A stretch of 64,000 nt of DNA from Taeniopygia guttata (lineage: Eukaryota; Chordata; Aves; Passeriformes; Estrildidae). The position numbers and the translations under genes were made by a program. Below are positions 28,601-37,507 of this stretch, piece after piece (position 1 is the stretch's first letter; each line of letters opens with the position of its first letter). Below the pieces are notes generated by a model. The model did no database searches and was not told the origin of the DNA. It saw nothing but the letters and a program-made list of their open reading frames with translations. Location: assembly GCF_048771995.1 (NCBI RefSeq), contig NC_133032.1, positions 15,008,501 through 15,072,500 of the forward strand, read 5' to 3'.

Positions 28601-31600
28601 TTTACATGATAATTAAGAATGTGGAGCAGATCCTTCTAGACACTGTGCCAAGGCACATGATAAATAAGGAGGTGACTGGTGACAGCCAGTGTGACTTCAA
28701 TAAGGGCAACTCATGCTGGACAAATTTGGTGGCCTTCTATGAAAGTGTTACAGCATCGATGGATGAGGGAGGAGTGACTGACATCATCTACTAACTGGAT
28801 TTGTGCAAAGCAATTGATATTATCCTTGTCTCTAAACTGGAGAGACATGGTAGATGGACCATTCGGTGGATAAGGAATTGACTGGATGGTTGCACTCAAA
28901 GAGTTGCGGTCAAGGGCTCAATCAGTGGCAGATGATGTTTCTCAAGGGCTGGTATTGGGAGCAGTGCTGTTTCACATCTTTGTCGATGACAAAGTGGACA
29001 GTGGGTTTGAGTGCACCCTCAGCAGGTTTGTTGATGACACCAAGCTGTGTGTGCAGTTGATACACTGGAGAGAAGAGATGCCATCCAGAGAGACTTTGAC
29101 AGGCTTGAGAGGTGGGACTGTGTGAACCTCATGAAATTCAACAAGGCCAAGTGCAAAGTCCTGCCCCTGAGTCAGGGTAATCCCAAGCACAAACAGAGAC
29201 TGGGTGAAGAATAGATTGTGAGCAGCCCTGGGGAGACAACTCGGGGATGTTGGTGGACAAAGTTCAATGTGACCTAGTAATGTGTGCTCTCAGCCTAGAA
29301 AGCCAGCCATGTCCCTGGCTGCATCCAGAGTAGAGTGGCCAGCAGATCAAGGGAGGGAACTTTGCCTCTATATCTCCTCTGGTGACACCTGGAGAGCTGC
29401 ATCCAGCTCTGGGGGCCCCAACATAAGGAGGACATGGACCAGCTGAAGCAAGTCCAGAAGAAGGCCATGAAGATGATGAGCAGACTGGAGCAGGCTGAGA
29501 GAGTTGGACTTGTCAGTCTGGAGAAGAGAAAGCTGTGGGGAGACCTTGGAGCAGCTTCCAGGGCATGGAGGCGAAATGACTTTAAAATAGAGCAGTTTTA
29601 GATTATAAAGAAATTCTTCACTGTGAGGATGGTGAGACACTAAAACAGGTTACCCAGAGAAGCTGTGGATTCTTCATCCACGGAACTGTTCAAGGCCAGT
29701 TCGAATAAGGTTTTGAGCAACCTGATCTAGTGGAAAGTGTCGCTATCCATAGCAAGGGGATTGAAACAAGGGTATGATCCCTAAAGTCTCCTCTAACTCA
29801 AACTATTCTATGGTTCTGTGAATGTGTCCTGCCAGGTCTGTAGTTTCTGCTTCAGAGGTACAGAGGTCAGTAGTCTATCTGCCAGCCCATCTCCGAAGGC
29901 TGGCTTGGATGTCCTGGAGCAAAATAATTTGTCCCTAGTCAAATCTACACCTACATCTAAGAATATGAATAGCTTCCCATGCGCCCTGAATTTCAGAGAC
30001 CTTTAGACAAGTAACTTTTAATTCCAATTGAGTATGTAATGAAACATCACTTAGGGATTAGAAAACTCTTGTAATGATGCACCAAGAAATGATTCTTAGG
30101 AAAGGTTACAGGTTCAAATTTGGCCTTATCAGGTATCTGTATCTGAATGAATTATCTAGACTCCATTTATTATATTTAATGGAAAGAAACAGCCAGTCTT
30201 ATGGGGTAGTTCTTTTGAACTGCCTCAGACATCCCCCATAAGCTAAGGTGAATTGCATTCTAAAAATGCTCATTTCTCTCAGTGACAAAAGTCTAGCTAA
30301 CTTGCTCAGAAGTCAGCAGGCACCTACAGGTAATTAAACTCTGACCAAAATGACCAGAAGTCATTACTACCTACAGTGTAATCAGAGAAAATAGATTAAT
30401 GAACTCAGATATGTAATAGATATATCTGTTATCTGAACAATCATAATCGAAAGATATTCTTGCTAACAACTATAACTGAAAGACCAAGATCCAAGCTGAC
30501 CTTCTGTCCCTTCAGATAATATTGCCAGCTCAGAAACGGGACTATAACAAGAACCATGCCTCTTTTCTACATTATTATGAACAGAAAATATAAGATTTAG
30601 AGGCTGAACAGGACATTCAATAGCAATGCATTCTCTGACAAGCTATGATAACAATGGGAAAGAAACAAATACATCCATACTTACCCACATCTTATTGTGG
30701 CGTTCTTTTCATTCTGATGAATAGTACCATTAATCCACACTATGGTGTTGTTTATACATGTCTTGTTTGGGTCTTTAAGCTCTTGCATTTCAATGTCATA
30801 TTCGATAAATGTGTCTGCCATTGCACCAAATACAAGCAACACAGCTGGCTGGGCTACTCCATGAACAATAGCACACAAACTACCAGCAGCCATCATTAAA
30901 ATCTCCACAGATGATGAAAAACGAAACTAAAAAGGGAAGAAAAAAATACGGTCTCTGCTGAGAGGCAGTCTTCATACCGGTTGTGTAGTGATAAATCGTT
31001 AATTAGGTGGATCAGATAAAAAAACATTCTCTTTAAATTTCAGAATTGTCTTCAATATAGAAAGAAGACAAATCTCTCTGTCCAATCTAATCTAATTACA
31101 TCTGTGATTACAGCCTCATAAATTATTACACGCTTCCTTTTAACATGTGAATGAATGTATTATCAGATAAAATTAATAGCTCAATATCGTTTTGCATTAT
31201 CATCATTCCAGAAACTAGGTAAGAGATTAAGAATAGTAACTATAATTCATATATATAATCTGCTTTGCAGACTTCCGGTGGAGAGAGTGGGAGAGAAGGA
31301 AAAAGCCTTAGGGCATTATGTAGAGACTCTGAACAGAGTTTGGCAATTTCTCAAAAGTCTGCAGTGCTGCGGTAGGAAGCCAAACATCTCAGAGCAAGTT
31401 TTCATAGCTAAAATTCTAAAATGCTTTGGCTGAGCCACACAGTTGTGGATTGGCTCTTAATGAGAGAGAAATGTGTAGAAAAGTGTTTGCACACACGTAG
31501 CTCGGCAAAGATACAGTGATTTAAGTTGCCTTTGTCATGATTGTATGAAATCTGATTCTCAGGGTGAAGTCAGGTGCAAATATATAGATTAAATTGTCCA

Positions 31601-34600
31601 TAGAGAATATCAGTATCAAATGCTATACATTTTAAAATAGGAGTGTCAAGAGGAATCATAGCCTGCTGAAGAACCAGTCCAGGTTCTGTAGGTGCTATAA
31701 TGTGTCCTAGAGAAGAAAGGGTGGGAATTGACAGCATATATGGAAAGGGACATTAGGGCAAAGACAATATAAAGGGAAACCAGTTAACACAAAAGATAAA
31801 TAAATAAAACATCCTTCTACAAAAAAAAAAAAAAAAAACAAAAAAAAAAAAAAAAAAGAGAGAGAAGAAAACTGTAACTCTACCACTGTTTCACAAACCT
31901 TGTTCATAAGAAGCCTAGGAGTTCACTTCATTAAAAAAAATCAAACAGAAAATGCACAAATATATGATATCTGATCTCTCAGCACATCTGAAGCAAACAT
32001 ACTGTATTTACCAACTGCACTTCAGGAGTTAAATATCTGTGCAAAAGAAGCTACAGATTTCAAACTCTCTGCTTGCCCTCTGTGGGAACAGACTGTTCTC
32101 TCCACCCTACCAGGAAATGAGACCCTTAGGCAGGTACATCATTGCAAGGGATGTTGCTGCACTAGCCTGTTACAACAGCCACGACCATTCTCATTTGGAC
32201 ACATTACAGACTGACAGGGCTGTGTGCAAACCAGGAGTAGTGAGATCTCTTAGCTGCATGCTGCTGGGTTGGATACCTCTTGACTACATTTATTTTAAAA
32301 CTTATATGAACCCAGTGGAATTACATCAAAGGCTAGATGTAACTCATACCATTGAATATCGTGCATCCACAAGTTGCCACTGCAACACTGCAACCAAATT
32401 TTCTAAAACCCATGGAACAATTAAGAGGGAGATAAATTATCTGCCAAATATCACACAGCAAATTTTTGGCAGAAATAAGAATGAACCAAGGTCACCTAGC
32501 TCCCTGCTATGCAACTTAACCTAATTTCCATATATGTACCTGTAGCTTAAATATAATGTGTTTCATAGACATTTTTGACACTAAACTGACAAGACAACAA
32601 GGGGTTCTAGTGAATTCCCACTGAATTTTATTGATAGGATTTCAGGCCAAAAGATTTAATCCTTAAAAGTTCAAGTCACATCTATACCCCAAAACAATGT
32701 TATTGGTTATTGTCACTTATTCTGCAACACAATACACATTAAATATTTACAGACATTGCTTTCATTACCAGCTGAAAGAAGCCAACACGAACACTGTTTT
32801 CTTTCTTCTCTGACGACCTTCAACAACAGAAAACATAAAATCATAAACTTGTAATTTAGTACTTATTTTGTTTTACATGCAAAGTATAAAGAATTAAACT
32901 TAACTCACATTTCACTTTTCTTCTCTATAAAAGGTTCTTCATATGCGTAGAAATTTCTGGCACAAAGGATAAAATTTTTCATTATTAATTTTACTCTCTT
33001 GGTTACTTCTCTGAAATTACATTTTACTTGAGACGTTTTGCCCAGAATTTTCAGAGACAAGCTGTTTCTTTCAGATTTCTTTGAAACCAGTGATTTAATG
33101 GTTCTTTGAAACTTTAGACAGAGACTAGAATGGAGGGTGGGTTAAACTTCTCTAAAGGTTTATACTTTGTTCCATAAGCAGCTCCTCAGTGCACTGTTCC
33201 TATAATGTGGATTGTGGGTTCTTAGAGGTCAGGTAAAGAAAAATCTACTGCCCAAATTGTTGGTTAATCCTTCCTTTAAGACAGAGAAAGTTCCTGTTGC
33301 CATAGCAAGGAATCATCATCAGCTCTGTACACTCAGTGGTGAACGAGTAGGGATAGTCTGTTTGTTGTGGGTTGTTTTGGTTTGGTTTTTAATGAAGCAA
33401 ACTATTCAAGCTGTATTTGTCATAAACTATTTTCAGAAACCAAAGCCTAAAGGAACCTTTCCTTCAGGTATGTATAGATCACATGCATTTTACATGTGAA
33501 AGTCCAATAGAACTTGCATTTCAAGGTGGAGAGATGTGGTAGACTTCTCATAGTGGGCTGGTGCTCTCTTAGATCAGCAACCTGACAATGGGAAAAATTA
33601 AGAGGTACTCTGGTTTTCCTGTTCTAGAGGTAGCTCCAAGACTGGGTAACTGTGTCAGAAAGAGTTGGCTCAAATGATAGTACTGTTATTGTCCAGCCTG
33701 CTACAACATTGTCCAAAAGTCTGGGAAGGAGGCTCTTAATTCCAATCAGACCTCTAATAATAGCTGAAGGCCAAATTCTCTAAATAATCCCAAATTTTAA
33801 CTATCCAGAATTCTACACTTAAATCTTAGTATCTGAGATAATTCCTTTTGTTTTAAAATCTCACAGTTAAGTTTAAGAGAAATTAATCAAGTCTGATTAA
33901 AATTCCTGAAAAAGTGATTTCTCAAACTAAAAACACAGAAAGAAGATCAGATTGCTGGCATTTATGTTTTTAAAATTTCTAGGACTGCTTTGGTCTACCT
34001 GTTTCAGTTGTATCAAATAAGGGAGGTCAATCACTAGAGAACAGTTTTTTTAAAAAAAACAAATATTCAATCAACTTGGTCCAATAAAATTAACTTCCTT
34101 GAATATTCATAGAAATATTGATTGTTCCAATCATGTACATGACTTACTCTGATTTCTTGAAGCTGTTACCTGTGAGGGAAAATAAATGCACAGTATAGTT
34201 AATGATTATTGTTAAAGTACATAACCTTCTATAGACAAGTGAAACATAAGCTCTAGAACTCCATGGGACCTGATTATTCCTGAGTTATAAAAATCTTATT
34301 CCCACTAATACATAAGCCAGGATGTGGTTTAAACTAAGAACATTATTCAGGACATTTGCCAAAAGTAATTTTCATTGCCAACTCTTTGCTAATATTCAAC
34401 AAGTCATCTTGGACACTGCCTCCTCAAGGATACTAAGCTAATACTCACTCCATGCATGCTCCCTGAAAGGAGTGGTAGCTCTTCACTCTTGTCTTCACAA
34501 CTTAGACACTGCAAATCCTGTGGAAGATGAGCAGTTGTGGTCTTGGAGGGTAGGATTAACTTTCCACACTGATGGCTGCTCTTGAGACATAGTCTAAGGA

Positions 34601-37507
34601 ACCATAGCTTAGAGAAATTGAATCATACTACAAGATATGATCAAGCTGTAGGACAATTCCTTAGTCCTCAGAAAAGGTCAGGATTTAGCCCCCTTTCAAA
34701 AGATGTTGTGAAAGACATAATAAAGCACAGCTTGTGTAATCAGGGGCCCAAAGAAGGGTCATCTAAAGGTCTGATGTAGAAAATATTTGTTGTACATCAC
34801 TTAAGATGACAATGAATAAAGAATTAGTGGGGTTTTTTTAACATTTTTAAAACATTTATTTATTTATATTTTTTGTACTTATTTTTTATTTTTATTTTTA
34901 CATCACAATTTGGATAACCTAAGGGCACTGAGCATATGCACTTTGCTCAATTACAACGCATTTGCCAGTTCAACATTAAGTTCAGAACTGCAGTTTGCAT
35001 TTCAAGCACTGTCTTCCTTTCTCCACATCCAGAGACTCATCACTGAGCATGCACAGGGCTGTTTCACAGAGCAGTCACAGAGGAAGTTTGCATCACAATT
35101 CCCAGAGGGTACAAAGAAGTCACTGCAACCACAAATTTTGCCTCTATAATTTTTCTACCCAGGGGAAGAAGACTTTTCCATTACCTCCATTACAATGTTA
35201 GATGGAGACAGTCTGACTTTAGGACTGAGGGAGCAGCTGATGCATCTCCTTTTTAGGGTTAATAAGATAACTTTATTTGGCTTTAGTTAACAATTACTCT
35301 ACTGGTTGTATTTTGCTCTCTGTTACTTTGAGATGGCAAAAAAAATATTATTTCAGTAAGGGCACACATATCCCAAGAATCCCAGACATTTTCCAGGAAA
35401 GTTCTAATTTGTAAAACTATTATTACAAAGGATCATTTGGTGTGAGAAAACCTTTCTTTTGTGAAGAAAGAATATATCTGGTTACTTGAAGTTTGGCAGC
35501 AGGTAACAACAGTAGTGGTTTGAAATAATTTCTGGAGGATTCTTTAAGGTTTATCAGAAAAGTCAAGGTTTAGAGAAAGCTCCTTCTGTAGGCTGGTATT
35601 GCAAAATATTTTGCAAGAAATAAAGGAAATGGCTAGTGGAAGGAAAACGGGAGAAACAAGAGAGCCAAGTGTAAAAGCTCTCTGAGTCATTAATTTAGAG
35701 AGCAAAACAAGCACTCTCCAAATGTGAAAAATCCCTAATCTATGAATTTGAAGAGGGAAACAAGAGCTTATCAATGCTATTCAATAGTGGAAGAAATTGC
35801 AGGCCAGCTTCTGTGGGCCAGCAGTTTTTAGGCAAAGAATTTATAAGAAAAGAATTTGGAATTATATTACTTTGAAAGAAAAAATAGATGAATAATAGTT
35901 CACACTGAGTACTGAAAAAGTAGAAAAAGAGGATAGACCATGATGTTAATAGAAAAGAATGCAGGGAAGATACAAGAATTTATTAACCCAAAAGGAAAAA
36001 AGCCATAGTTATCTTTGAATGCCCAAAAAAATTTTGAAAGAGAAATTAAGGCATTTAAGAAAAAAAATTTACAATTTGGAAAAACAAAACCAAAAAAACA
36101 GCAGAGACTCAATGAAAAGCTGAAAAACACCAGCAAGAATTTGAGTGTTTACTGTTAAAGTGAGAACACACAAGGAAGAAGTTCTGTGAGAGTAAAGTGA
36201 TGAGAAATTGTACTCAAAAAGTTCCCAAATAAATCTGTCTCTTAACTACACTTATATGTGTGGTGTTCAAGGGTTGATCCAGAGAGGGCTAATCCTAAGA
36301 AATTTGTACAAAAGGTGAATATTGAAGCAAGCCTCACTGGAGATGAAATCAATCAGCAGAATCCCAGTGGGGTTTTGAAGCTTTATCTGCTTTGGGAATG
36401 GTGTTCTAGCAGTTGAACAACCTTCTCCTTACATTAAGCAGAAAACAGGGTGTATTTCCAAGGAAACCAAGAAATCAGAGGCAACCTCACTTGATAGCCC
36501 AAAAGAATAACCCAATTGTCAAAAGAAGAATAGTCTTTTGCCAGTAGATGGCCTTTTGCCAAAATCTCATAACAAGTAAAAGCAACAAGTGTGTAAAACA
36601 AAACAGGCAGACAGAAAGCAACTCCTCAAATCAGCAAGATAAGTCTAAGCAGCCTGGGAGTTCGAAGTAAGTGTCTAGTTCAAAGTAAGTGTCCGGAAGA
36701 GATGAACAGTTTTCTGTCCCAGAAGTTGGCCAAATCCCATTAATCTGTATTGCGATTTAGCTTCCATTACAGACTACTCTTTTGCTTTCCTTTATGCTTT
36801 ACGATCTGTATAAATATTTAACATCCTCTATTTTTTTTTTTTTTTTTTTTGCTTTTCTCAGGTCTTACAAAGAGAACTCAAAATATTTAGCAGCTTCTCT
36901 TCATTCTCTTCATGTTTCTCCTTGACTCTTTCTGCATTTGGACTGACAAAATGGAAAAATGCATATTGCAAAGGAAAAATGGAAAAAAGCTCTGATAGAA
37001 GGAATGCAGATCTTAGCTTTAGCTAAGATCTTAGAATTAGCTCTCAAGAATTCTGCCGAATATATGTATGACTACAAATATGAGTGTTTGCTGGACTAAA
37101 CTGTGTGAGAAAGCACTTTTTACTTTTTACTTTTTTTTCTTCACTAGAACCCTTTTACTTGTACAATGATGTACTGAGTGTAAAAACCTATGTACATACC
37201 TTGAACTTGTCAGTTGACTCATGAAAAATAGTCCATGAGTAGGGATTATTATATTTTTTACAGAAAAGTTTTGGGGGCAGCATATGACAGCAGGTACCAT
37301 ATAACACTATTTATCCCAGAGACTACTTGCTTGTATTCATTCTGTAGACTACATCCTTCGCTTAAGGCCACCCACCACCTATTTTACATGCTTTATAACA
37401 TAAGGAGGTGACTGAAGAATAAACTTCTTACGTTTCCCATCCGAGTCAAAAGCATAATTATCCTCTCCCAGTCTCTTGATGCTGCGCAGAACTACTGGGT
37501 CAGACAT
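1..37507 (-). CDS. ABCB11: ABCB11 (bile salt export pump), exons 2 to 27 (partial at 3' end)
   Basis: ATP-driven exporter of conjugated bile salts at the hepatocyte canalicular membrane. The spliced product reads [20 protein letters not shown] at its N terminus. Order of parts: TMD1 (about residues 50-400, with a glycosylated first loop), NBD1 (about 410-650; Walker [10 protein letters not shown] 455-463; signature MSGGQ 559-563; Walker B ILLLDM ending at 584), a linker (about 655-745), TMD2 (about 750-1080), and NBD2 (Walker [10 protein letters not shown] 1127-1135; signature LSRGQ 1233-1237). Walker B of NBD1 has Met instead of the catalytic Glu, as in mammalian BSEP, so one ATP site is degenerate. 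All 26 exons have AG/GT borders and consistent phase. Exons 2-16 sum to 2,011 nt, which as I recall is the human value. The end of NBD2 lies outside the window. The identification is secure; avian CYP or ABCB1/ABCB4 paralogues do not share the N terminus or the linker. Confidence 0.97.
800..1006 (-). CDS. ABCB11: ABCB11 exon 26: NBD2 Q-loop
   Basis: 207 nt. It codes [20 protein letters not shown], the Q-loop part [20 protein letters not shown] and ends HDFIMSLPN. The acceptor CTCATAG at 1007-1008 was chosen because the AG six bases downstream would drop two codons needed to align with the family. Donor GTAAGT. Confidence 0.95.
1175..1217. repeat. perfect hairpin, 18-bp arms, 7-nt loop
   Basis: Left arm GTGTATTTTGTGGTATGG (1175-1192), loop 1193-1199, right arm the exact reverse complement (1200-1217). 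It lies in ABCB11 intron 25, about 170 nt upstream of the exon 26 acceptor. Confidence 0.95.
1767..1964 (-). CDS. ABCB11: ABCB11 exon 25: NBD2 A-loop and Walker A
   Basis: 198 nt. It codes [20 protein letters not shown], the A-loop Tyr, and Walker [10 protein letters not shown] (residues 1127-1135), then [13 protein letters not shown]. Donor GTAAGC. Confidence 0.96.
2727..2883 (-). CDS. ABCB11: ABCB11 exon 24: TM12 to NBD2
   Basis: 157 nt. It codes [40 protein letters not shown] and [11 protein letters not shown]. Acceptor TTCCCCACAG; donor GTAAGA. Confidence 0.96.
2994..3235 (-). CDS. ABCB11: ABCB11 exon 23: fourth intracellular loop and TM11
   Basis: 242 nt. It codes [20 protein letters not shown], the TM11 stretch [20 protein letters not shown] and ends GLHYSFVF plus two bases of the next codon. 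Acceptor ATCTTCCAG; donor GTGAGA. Confidence 0.96.
3236..7052 (-). other. ABCB11 introns 21 and 22
   Basis: Two introns of about 1.8 kb each, separated by exon 22 at 5064-5267. No coding, repeat-family or RNA-gene signal recognised in either. Confidence 0.85.
5064..5267 (-). CDS. ABCB11: ABCB11 exon 22: TM9-TM10
   Basis: 204 nt. It codes [20 protein letters not shown], the TM10 region [20 protein letters not shown] and [18 protein letters not shown]. Acceptor TTCTTCAAAG; donor GTAATG. Confidence 0.96.
7053..7214 (-). CDS. ABCB11: ABCB11 exon 21
   Basis: 162 nt. It codes [40 protein letters not shown] and [14 protein letters not shown], the third intracellular loop. Acceptor GTACCCCAG; donor GTAAGA. 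Confidence 0.96.
7311..7415 (-). CDS. ABCB11: ABCB11 exon 20: TM8
   Basis: 105 nt. It codes [20 protein letters not shown] and [16 protein letters not shown] run of seven A inside the exon codes the two lysines. Acceptor TTTTCAAAG; donor GTAATA. Confidence 0.95.
7416..10063 (-). other. ABCB11 intron 19
   Basis: 2.6 kb of unique-looking non-coding DNA between TM7 and TM8 exons. No supported feature inside. Confidence 0.85.
10064..10222 (-). CDS. ABCB11: ABCB11 exon 19: TM7
   Basis: 159 nt. It codes [20 protein letters not shown], then [20 protein letters not shown] and [13 protein letters not shown], the start of TMD2. It is two codons shorter than the human exon as I recall it. Acceptor TTTTTTTTAG; donor GTATGT. 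Confidence 0.95.
11790..11925 (-). CDS. ABCB11: ABCB11 exon 18: linker
   Basis: 136 nt. It codes [20 protein letters not shown], then a Pro/Ser/Thr/acidic stretch ending ENDGKAKK. It holds the regulatory linker, with basic-Ser sites (RQRSRS) of the kind phosphorylated in ABCB proteins. It is 11 codons longer than the human exon as I recall it. Donor GTCAGG. Confidence 0.93.
12846..12924 (-). CDS. ABCB11: ABCB11 exon 17: linker
   Basis: 79 nt from the first of three tandem acceptors. It codes [20 protein letters not shown] and YRASLR. The FSRGSY stretch matches the human linker, whose exon as I recall is 64 nt, so this one is five codons longer. The start at 12924 is the first AG after the pyrimidine tract; 12921 and 12918 keep frame as well. 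Donor GTGAGT. Confidence 0.9.
13577..13627. repeat. A-rich low-complexity tract
   Basis: About 50 nt of A with a few G. On the gene strand this is a U-rich/pyrimidine tract beginning about 55 nt after the exon 16 donor of ABCB11. Confidence 0.95.
13681..13882 (-). CDS. ABCB11: ABCB11 exon 16: NBD1 H-loop, CpG-dense
   Basis: 202 nt, equal to human. It codes [20 protein letters not shown] and [20 protein letters not shown]; the His of AHRLS is the switch histidine. The first 75 nt hold about 12 CpGs, unlike every other exon of this gene here (see findings). Donor GTAAGC; a long T-tract on the sense strand starts about 55 nt into the following intron. Confidence 0.95.
14251..14421 (-). CDS. ABCB11: ABCB11 exon 15: NBD1 signature and Walker B
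   Basis: 171 nt, equal to human. The signature MSGGQKQR is at residues 559-566 and Walker B is [12 protein letters not shown]. Met584 takes the place of the catalytic Glu, which makes this ATP site non-hydrolytic, as known for mammalian BSEP. Donor GTTTGC is weak. Confidence 0.96.
15676..15879 (-). CDS. ABCB11: ABCB11 exon 14: NBD1 Q-loop
   Basis: 204 nt, equal to human. It codes [20 protein letters not shown], the Q-loop region [20 protein letters not shown] and ends with the segment [11 protein letters not shown]. The Q-loop has the BSEP-specific Glu-Gln pair. Acceptor AATTGTAG; donor GTATGC. Confidence 0.96.
16212..16244. repeat. perfect hairpin, 14-bp arms, 5-nt loop
   Basis: Left arm TTATGTGTTCCTAT (16212-16225), loop 16226-16230, right arm ATAGGAACACATAA (16231-16244). 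In ABCB11 intron 13. Confidence 0.95.
16667..16792 (-). CDS. ABCB11: ABCB11 exon 13: NBD1 Walker A
   Basis: 126 nt, equal to human. It codes [20 protein letters not shown] and the Walker A P-loop GASGAGKST (residues 455-463), then [14 protein letters not shown]. Human has Pro at the second P-loop position; here it is Ala. Donor GTGAGT. Confidence 0.96.
17703..17813 (-). CDS. ABCB11: ABCB11 exon 12: NBD1 start and A-loop
   Basis: 111 nt, equal to human. It codes [20 protein letters not shown] then [17 protein letters not shown]; the Tyr of NYPSRP is the adenine-stacking A-loop residue. Donor GTAATC. Confidence 0.95.
19709..19822 (-). CDS. ABCB11: ABCB11 exon 11: TM6 to NBD1 junction
   Basis: 114 nt, equal to human. 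It codes [20 protein letters not shown] and [17 protein letters not shown], which leads into NBD1. Acceptor CTTCTTCAG; donor GTAAGT. Confidence 0.95.
19823..23130 (-). other. ABCB11 intron 10
   Basis: 3.3 kb, one of the two largest introns of the gene here. I see no exon, repeat family or RNA gene in it. Confidence 0.85.
23131..23305 (-). CDS. ABCB11: ABCB11 exon 10: TM5
   Basis: 175 nt, equal to human. It codes [20 protein letters not shown], the TM5 stretch [15 protein letters not shown], and ends SPGTLLQ. Acceptor TTTCTACAG; donor GTACTC. Confidence 0.95.
24068..24192 (-). CDS. ABCB11: ABCB11 exon 9: second intracellular loop
   Basis: 125 nt, equal to human. It codes [20 protein letters not shown] and [20 protein letters not shown]. 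The RTVAAFGGE stretch is highly conserved in ABCB transporters. Donor GTTTGT is weak, the acceptor TTCTTGTAG is normal. Confidence 0.95.
25922..26093 (-). CDS. ABCB11: ABCB11 exon 8: TM3-TM4
   Basis: 172 nt, equal to human. It starts with [20 protein letters not shown] and continues through the TM4 segment [20 protein letters not shown]. Acceptor TTTTCCAG; donor GTAAGT. Phase 0 at the end. Confidence 0.95.
26730..26863 (-). CDS. ABCB11: ABCB11 exon 7: TM2 and coupling helix
   Basis: 134 nt, equal to human. It codes [20 protein letters not shown] followed by [19 protein letters not shown]. The IGWFD stretch is the intracellular loop that contacts the nucleotide-binding domains in ABCB exporters. 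Donor GTAAGT. Confidence 0.95.
27734..27821 (-). CDS. ABCB11: ABCB11 exon 6
   Basis: 88 nt, the same length as human exon 6. It codes [20 protein letters not shown] and the start of TM2 (ILILGYLQ). Acceptor TTTTTTCAG; donor GTCAGT, an atypical +3 base. Confidence 0.95.
27822..30684 (-). other. ABCB11 intron 5
   Basis: 2.9 kb intron. About 1.2 kb of it is a CR1 LINE relic inserted in the opposite orientation to the gene (28590-29822). The remainder shows no coding or RNA-gene signal. Confidence 0.85.
28590..29822 (+). mobile_element. CR1 LINE relic (reverse-transcriptase part to 3' end)
   Basis: Broken reading frames on the plus strand show CR1 reverse-transcriptase landmarks: [19 protein letters not shown], then [16 protein letters not shown] and [11 protein letters not shown], where the catalytic box is FVDD instead of the usual FADD. 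The 3' part ends TTCTATGGTTCTGTGAA, the usual CR1 terminus, with no poly(A). Stops and frameshifts make it inactive; a block between about 29470 and 29590 is shortened relative to the family. It sits antisense in ABCB11 intron 5. Confidence 0.93.
30685..30926 (-). CDS. ABCB11: ABCB11 exon 5: TM1 and first extracellular loop
   Basis: 242 nt. It begins [20 protein letters not shown] and covers TM1 and the large first extracellular loop. The loop holds four N-glycosylation sequons (NKT, NNT, NGT, NAT) between DPNKTC and the closing RCG. Multiple sequons here are a BSEP hallmark and are needed for apical delivery in mammals. Donor GTAAGT at 30684-30679. Confidence 0.95.
31821..31857. repeat. poly(A) low-complexity tract
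   Basis: Thirty-six A with one C, followed by GAGAGAGA. In ABCB11 intron 4. No attached retroposon body was recognised. Confidence 0.95.
32426..32516 (+). mobile_element. MIR/core-SINE-like fossil
   Basis: The sequence keeps the order of MIR core landmarks: ATCTGCCAAATATCACACAG, then TTTGGCAGAAATAAGAATGA, ACCAAGGTCACCTAGCTCCC. Compare the MIR 'CTTGCCCAAGGTCACACAGC ... GGCAGAGCCGGGATTCGAACC' region. Strongly diverged. Assignment from memory of the consensus. Confidence 0.45.
32769..32817 (-). CDS. ABCB11: ABCB11 exon 4
   Basis: 49 nt after acceptor GTTGTTGAAG; donor GTAATG. It codes [16 protein letters not shown], ending exactly at the Leu that closes human exon 4. It is one codon shorter than human, and exon 5 is one codon longer, so numbering is restored. 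Confidence 0.92.
34148..34169 (-). CDS. ABCB11: ABCB11 exon 3: 22-nt microexon
   Basis: The acceptor CCCTCACAG and the donor GTAAGTC flank exactly 22 nt. Joined to exons 2 and 4 it gives residues RNSFKKSE with no frame break. The human gene has a 22-nt exon (c.77-98) at the same place and phase. It is too short for ordinary gene finders. Confidence 0.88.
36659..36694. repeat. 18-bp tandem duplication
   Basis: AGTTCGAAGTAAGTGTCT is followed directly by AGTTCAAAGTAAGTGTCC, two mismatches. Confidence 0.9.
36831..36850. repeat. T homopolymer, 20 nt
   Basis: Uninterrupted run of 20 T in ABCB11 intron 2. Confidence 0.97.
37008..37031. repeat. near-continuous palindrome, 11-bp arms
   Basis: AGATCTTAGCT, two bases, then AGCTAAGATCT. 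In ABCB11 intron 2, 400 nt upstream (left) of exon 2 start on the plus axis. Confidence 0.95.

Larger units (their letters stand above)
30927..32768 (-). other. ABCB11 intron 4
   Basis: 1.8 kb intron. It contains an A-rich run with a short GA tail at 31821-31857 and a MIR/core-SINE-like fossil at about 32426-32516. Confidence 0.85.
34170..37431 (-). other. ABCB11 intron 2
   Basis: 3.3 kb without coding signal. It holds a 20-base T run at 36831-36850, an 18-bp tandem duplication at 36659-36694, an AT-rich stretch around 34833-34905 and a perfect palindrome at 37008-37031. Confidence 0.85.

Noticed and set aside
28606..29125. Plus-strand frames that look like host coding sequence
   Set aside because: They are frameshifted pieces of the CR1 reverse transcriptase.
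31155..31433. Plus-strand frame of 92 codons in ABCB11 intron 4
   Set aside because: No family resemblance and antisense in an intron.
32039..32524. Open frame of 161 codons on the plus strand, the longest in the window
   Set aside because: It starts with GTG, lies antisense in ABCB11 intron 4, shows no protein family, and its end overlaps a SINE-like fossil. Chance frame.
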